Source of the DNA: JADGGM01 sp025449955
GTDB taxonomy: Bacteria; Gemmatimonadota; Gemmatimonadetes; Gemmatimonadales; Gemmatimonadaceae
Length of the DNA stretch: 5,970 bases
Reading direction: 5' to 3'
NCBI GenBank assembly: GCA_036554285.1
Contig: DATBNO010000019.1
Span: forward strand, 1 to 5,970
Position 1 is the stretch's first letter. The number at the start of each line of letters is the position of its first letter. Positions 4,449-5,970 of the stretch are shown here, in pieces. Under the pieces are notes generated by a model, which saw only the letters and a program-made list of their open reading frames with translations, ran no database searches and was not told the DNA's origin. Both the position numbers and the translations under genes were made by a program.

Positions 4449-5873
4449 ATGCGATTTCGCTTCATGATGTGCCTTGTCGTTCTGCTCCCGGCCGTCGCGT
4501 CGGCGCAGACCGCCGATTCCTCGTCCAGCCATCAACGTTTCGTCGGGACGTGGTCGGGCGTGCTGAACGCCGGCGCCGTTCCGCTCCGCCTCAACCTCGT
4601 CGTGCGGGACTCGAGCGGAACGCTCGCCGGAACGATGATCAGCGTCGATCAGGGAAACGCCGAGATTCCGGCGGTGGTCGCGACGCACGGCGACTCGCTG
4701 ACGTTCGCGCTTCCAACGCAGCACATCTCATATGCGGGCGTGCTCACGCCGTCGGGCGACACGCTGCGCGGAACGTTCACGCAAGGTGCGTCGTTCCCGC
4801 TCACCTTCACGCGCGGCGCCGCGGCGACTGCGCCGAAGCCGGCGACGCGACCACAGGATCCCAAGCCGCCGTTCCCCTATCGCTCGAGCGACGTCACGAT
4901 TCCGTCCGTGCCCGGCGTTGAGCTCAGCTGCACGCTCCTAACGCCGGCCGGCGCCGGCCCGTTTCCGGCGGTGGTGTTCGTCACGGGTTCGGGCCCACAG
5001 GACCGCGATGAAGCGCTGATGGGACATCGCCCATTCCTGGTGATCGCCGATTATCTCGCGCGCCATCGGATCGCGTCGCTTCGGTGTGACGACCGCGGGA
5101 CGGCGAAATCGACAGGGAGCTTCACCGAGGCCACGAGCGCTGACTTCGCCGCCGACGCCGAGGCGGGCGTCAAGTATTTGAAAACGGTGAGCGACGTCGC
5201 GCACGACCACATCGGGATTCTCGGCCACAGCGAGGGCGGGCTCATTGGTCCGTTGGTCGCTTCACGCACGCGAGACGTCGCGTTTCTCGTTCTCATGGCC
5301 GGGCCGGGCGTGCCCGGCGATTCGGTGTTGCTCGCACAGTCGCAACAAATGGCGCGTCTGAGTGGTGCTAACGAAGGCCAGCTTGCAATGTCCATGTCGA
5401 TCAATCACCGATTATTCGCGGCCGTCATCGGAGCGCGCGACTCGGCGGACGCTGTTGCTCGCCTTGCGGCGGCCAAAGAGGATATTCTCAAGACCGTTCC
5501 CGACGCCGCGCGCCCTACCGTCGCGCAAACAATCGACCACGCAGTTCCGGTGCTCACGTCACCGTGGATGCGTTTCTTCTTGCGCTACGATCCCAGGCCG
5601 ACGCTCCGTGCGGTGCACGTGCCCGTTCTTGCGATCGATGGCTCGCTCGACGTGCAAGTGTTGGCGAAGGAAAACCTCGCGGCTATCGACACGGCGCTCA
5701 CCGCGGGCGGCAATCGCGACCATCGCGAGGTGGAGCTGCCCGGACTCAATCACCTAATGCAGCCGGCGAAGACCGGCCTGCCGTCGGAATACGCGACCAT
5801 CGACGAGACCATCTCGCCCACGGCGCTCGAGTTGATCGCGACGTGGATCAATCAGCGTTTTGCGGCGCGGTAA
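4449..5873 (+). CDS. Secreted alpha/beta hydrolase with N-terminal beta domain
   Basis: A 474-residue exported serine hydrolase. A Sec signal peptide spans residues 1-20 (hydrophobic core then AVASAQ, probable cleavage after Ala19). A beta-rich domain at about 30-122 starts FVGTWSG and ends FPLTFTR. After a Pro/Ala/Thr linker (123-140) comes an alpha/beta hydrolase fold (145-474). Catalytic elements are visible: an oxyanion-side loop VTGSGPQDRD (178-187), nucleophile Ser261 in GHSEGG, probable acid Asp401 in IDGSLDVQV, and His435 in GLNHLMQP. This pattern is typical of secreted peptidase-S33/esterase-like proteins; the ester or peptide substrate is unknown. The ATG at 4449 is chosen over 4416 because GAGGA lies 6 bases upstream and the signal peptide starts there. 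It begins 19 bp after the PIN stop, so read-through from the toxin-antitoxin promoter is likely. Confidence 0.9.
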   Translation: MRFRFMMCLVVLLPAVASAQTADSSSSHQRFVGTWSGVLNAGAVPLRLNLVVRDSSGTLAGTMISVDQGNAEIPAVVATHGDSLTFALPTQHISYAGVLTPSGDTLRGTFTQGASFPLTFTRGAAATAPKPATRPQDPKPPFPYRSSDVTIPSVPGVELSCTLLTPAGAGPFPAVVFVTGSGPQDRDEALMGHRPFLVIADYLARHRIASLRCDDRGTAKSTGSFTEATSADFAADAEAGVKYLKTVSDVAHDHIGILGHSEGGLIGPLVASRTRDVAFLVLMAGPGVPGDSVLLAQSQQMARLSGANEGQLAMSMSINHRLFAAVIGARDSADAVARLAAAKEDILKTVPDAARPTVAQTIDHAVPVLTSPWMRFFLRYDPRPTLRAVHVPVLAIDGSLDVQVLAKENLAAIDTALTAGGNRDHREVELPGLNHLMQPAKTGLPSEYATIDETISPTALELIATWINQRFAAR

Positions 5874-5878
5874 CGCCG

Positions 5879-5927
5879 CCTAACCGATATCACGAACGGA
5901 GCCGGCACTCGGGTCCATCGCGTTAGG
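5879..5927. repeat. Spaced inverted pair CCTAAC / GTTAGG after the hydrolase
   Basis: CCTAAC at 5879-5884 and GTTAGG at 5922-5927 are reverse complements 37 bases apart, just past the hydrolase stop. The first copy is followed by CG rather than G, so only the second contains the full CGTTAG word. No T-run follows. It may be two independent copies of the common word rather than a functional stem. Confidence 0.35.
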
Positions 5928-5970
5928 GATGTGTCGCTGTGCCTCGCGCCGCACGCACTCCCATGCGCGC

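Noticed and set aside
4946..4959. 14-bp perfect palindrome GGCCGGCGCCGGCC inside the hydrolase gene
   Set aside because: It is explained by runs of GCC/GGC codons for Ala and Gly in GC-rich DNA; no partner site or context suggests a function.
5880..5970. Minus-strand frame open from the right edge to a TAG at 5880-5882, and a plus-strand ATG at 5929
   Set aside because: Fewer than 30 codons are visible in either, other frames are also open there, and neither shows a motif. A convergent gene end is possible but cannot be supported.

Overview
The window is GC-rich bacterial DNA (most of it clearly above 60 % G+C) with short intergenic gaps, Shine-Dalgarno (SD) starts, two lipoprotein signal peptides and one Sec signal peptide, so it comes from an envelope-bearing, probably Gram-negative bacterium. 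The gene mix (small secreted beta-rich proteins, a plastocyanin-like lipoprotein, an AbrB/PIN toxin-antitoxin pair, a large secreted alpha/beta hydrolase and a trace of a PadR regulator) fits a soil lineage such as Gemmatimonadota. That assignment is inference from gene style, not from a marker gene.

Layout. Positions 1-590 have visibly lower G+C (sampled 60-base lines give about 48-58 %). They hold a minus-strand reading frame with no ATG that runs off the left edge and looks like a beta-rich, possibly LamG-like protein. A perfect 8-bp hairpin (552-574) sits at its upstream end. After a gene-poor gap (591-770) comes a minus-strand pair: an EamA/DMT permease (1350-2240) followed 45 bp later by a RibD_C/dihydrofolate-reductase-like protein (771-1304). 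Divergent to it is a small plus-strand lipoprotein (2366-2845). This converges, with only 9 bp between stops, on a minus-strand cupredoxin lipoprotein (2855-3256). The 379-bp gap 3257-3635 holds a short PadR-like remnant and a triple half-site repeat just before a plus-strand unit: AbrB-type antitoxin (3636-3971), PIN toxin (3968-4429, GTGA overlap) and, 19 bp later, a secreted alpha/beta hydrolase (4449-5873). I call no gene in the last 97 bases.

How the genes relate. The antitoxin and toxin form a translationally coupled type II module, probably autoregulated at 3582-3607, and the hydrolase may be read from the same transcript. The permease and the reductase-like gene probably share an mRNA. 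The lipoprotein, cupredoxin and hydrolase are all exported.

The most unusual signal is not a gene. The hexamer CTAACG (complement CGTTAG) occurs 16 times in 5,970 bases, against roughly 2-3 expected from composition. It lies on both strands, in several codon phases and in intergenic DNA, often as CCTAACG, and once as a perfect inverted pair. This resembles a genome-wide DNA-level signal, such as an uptake sequence, an architecture motif or a methylation motif.
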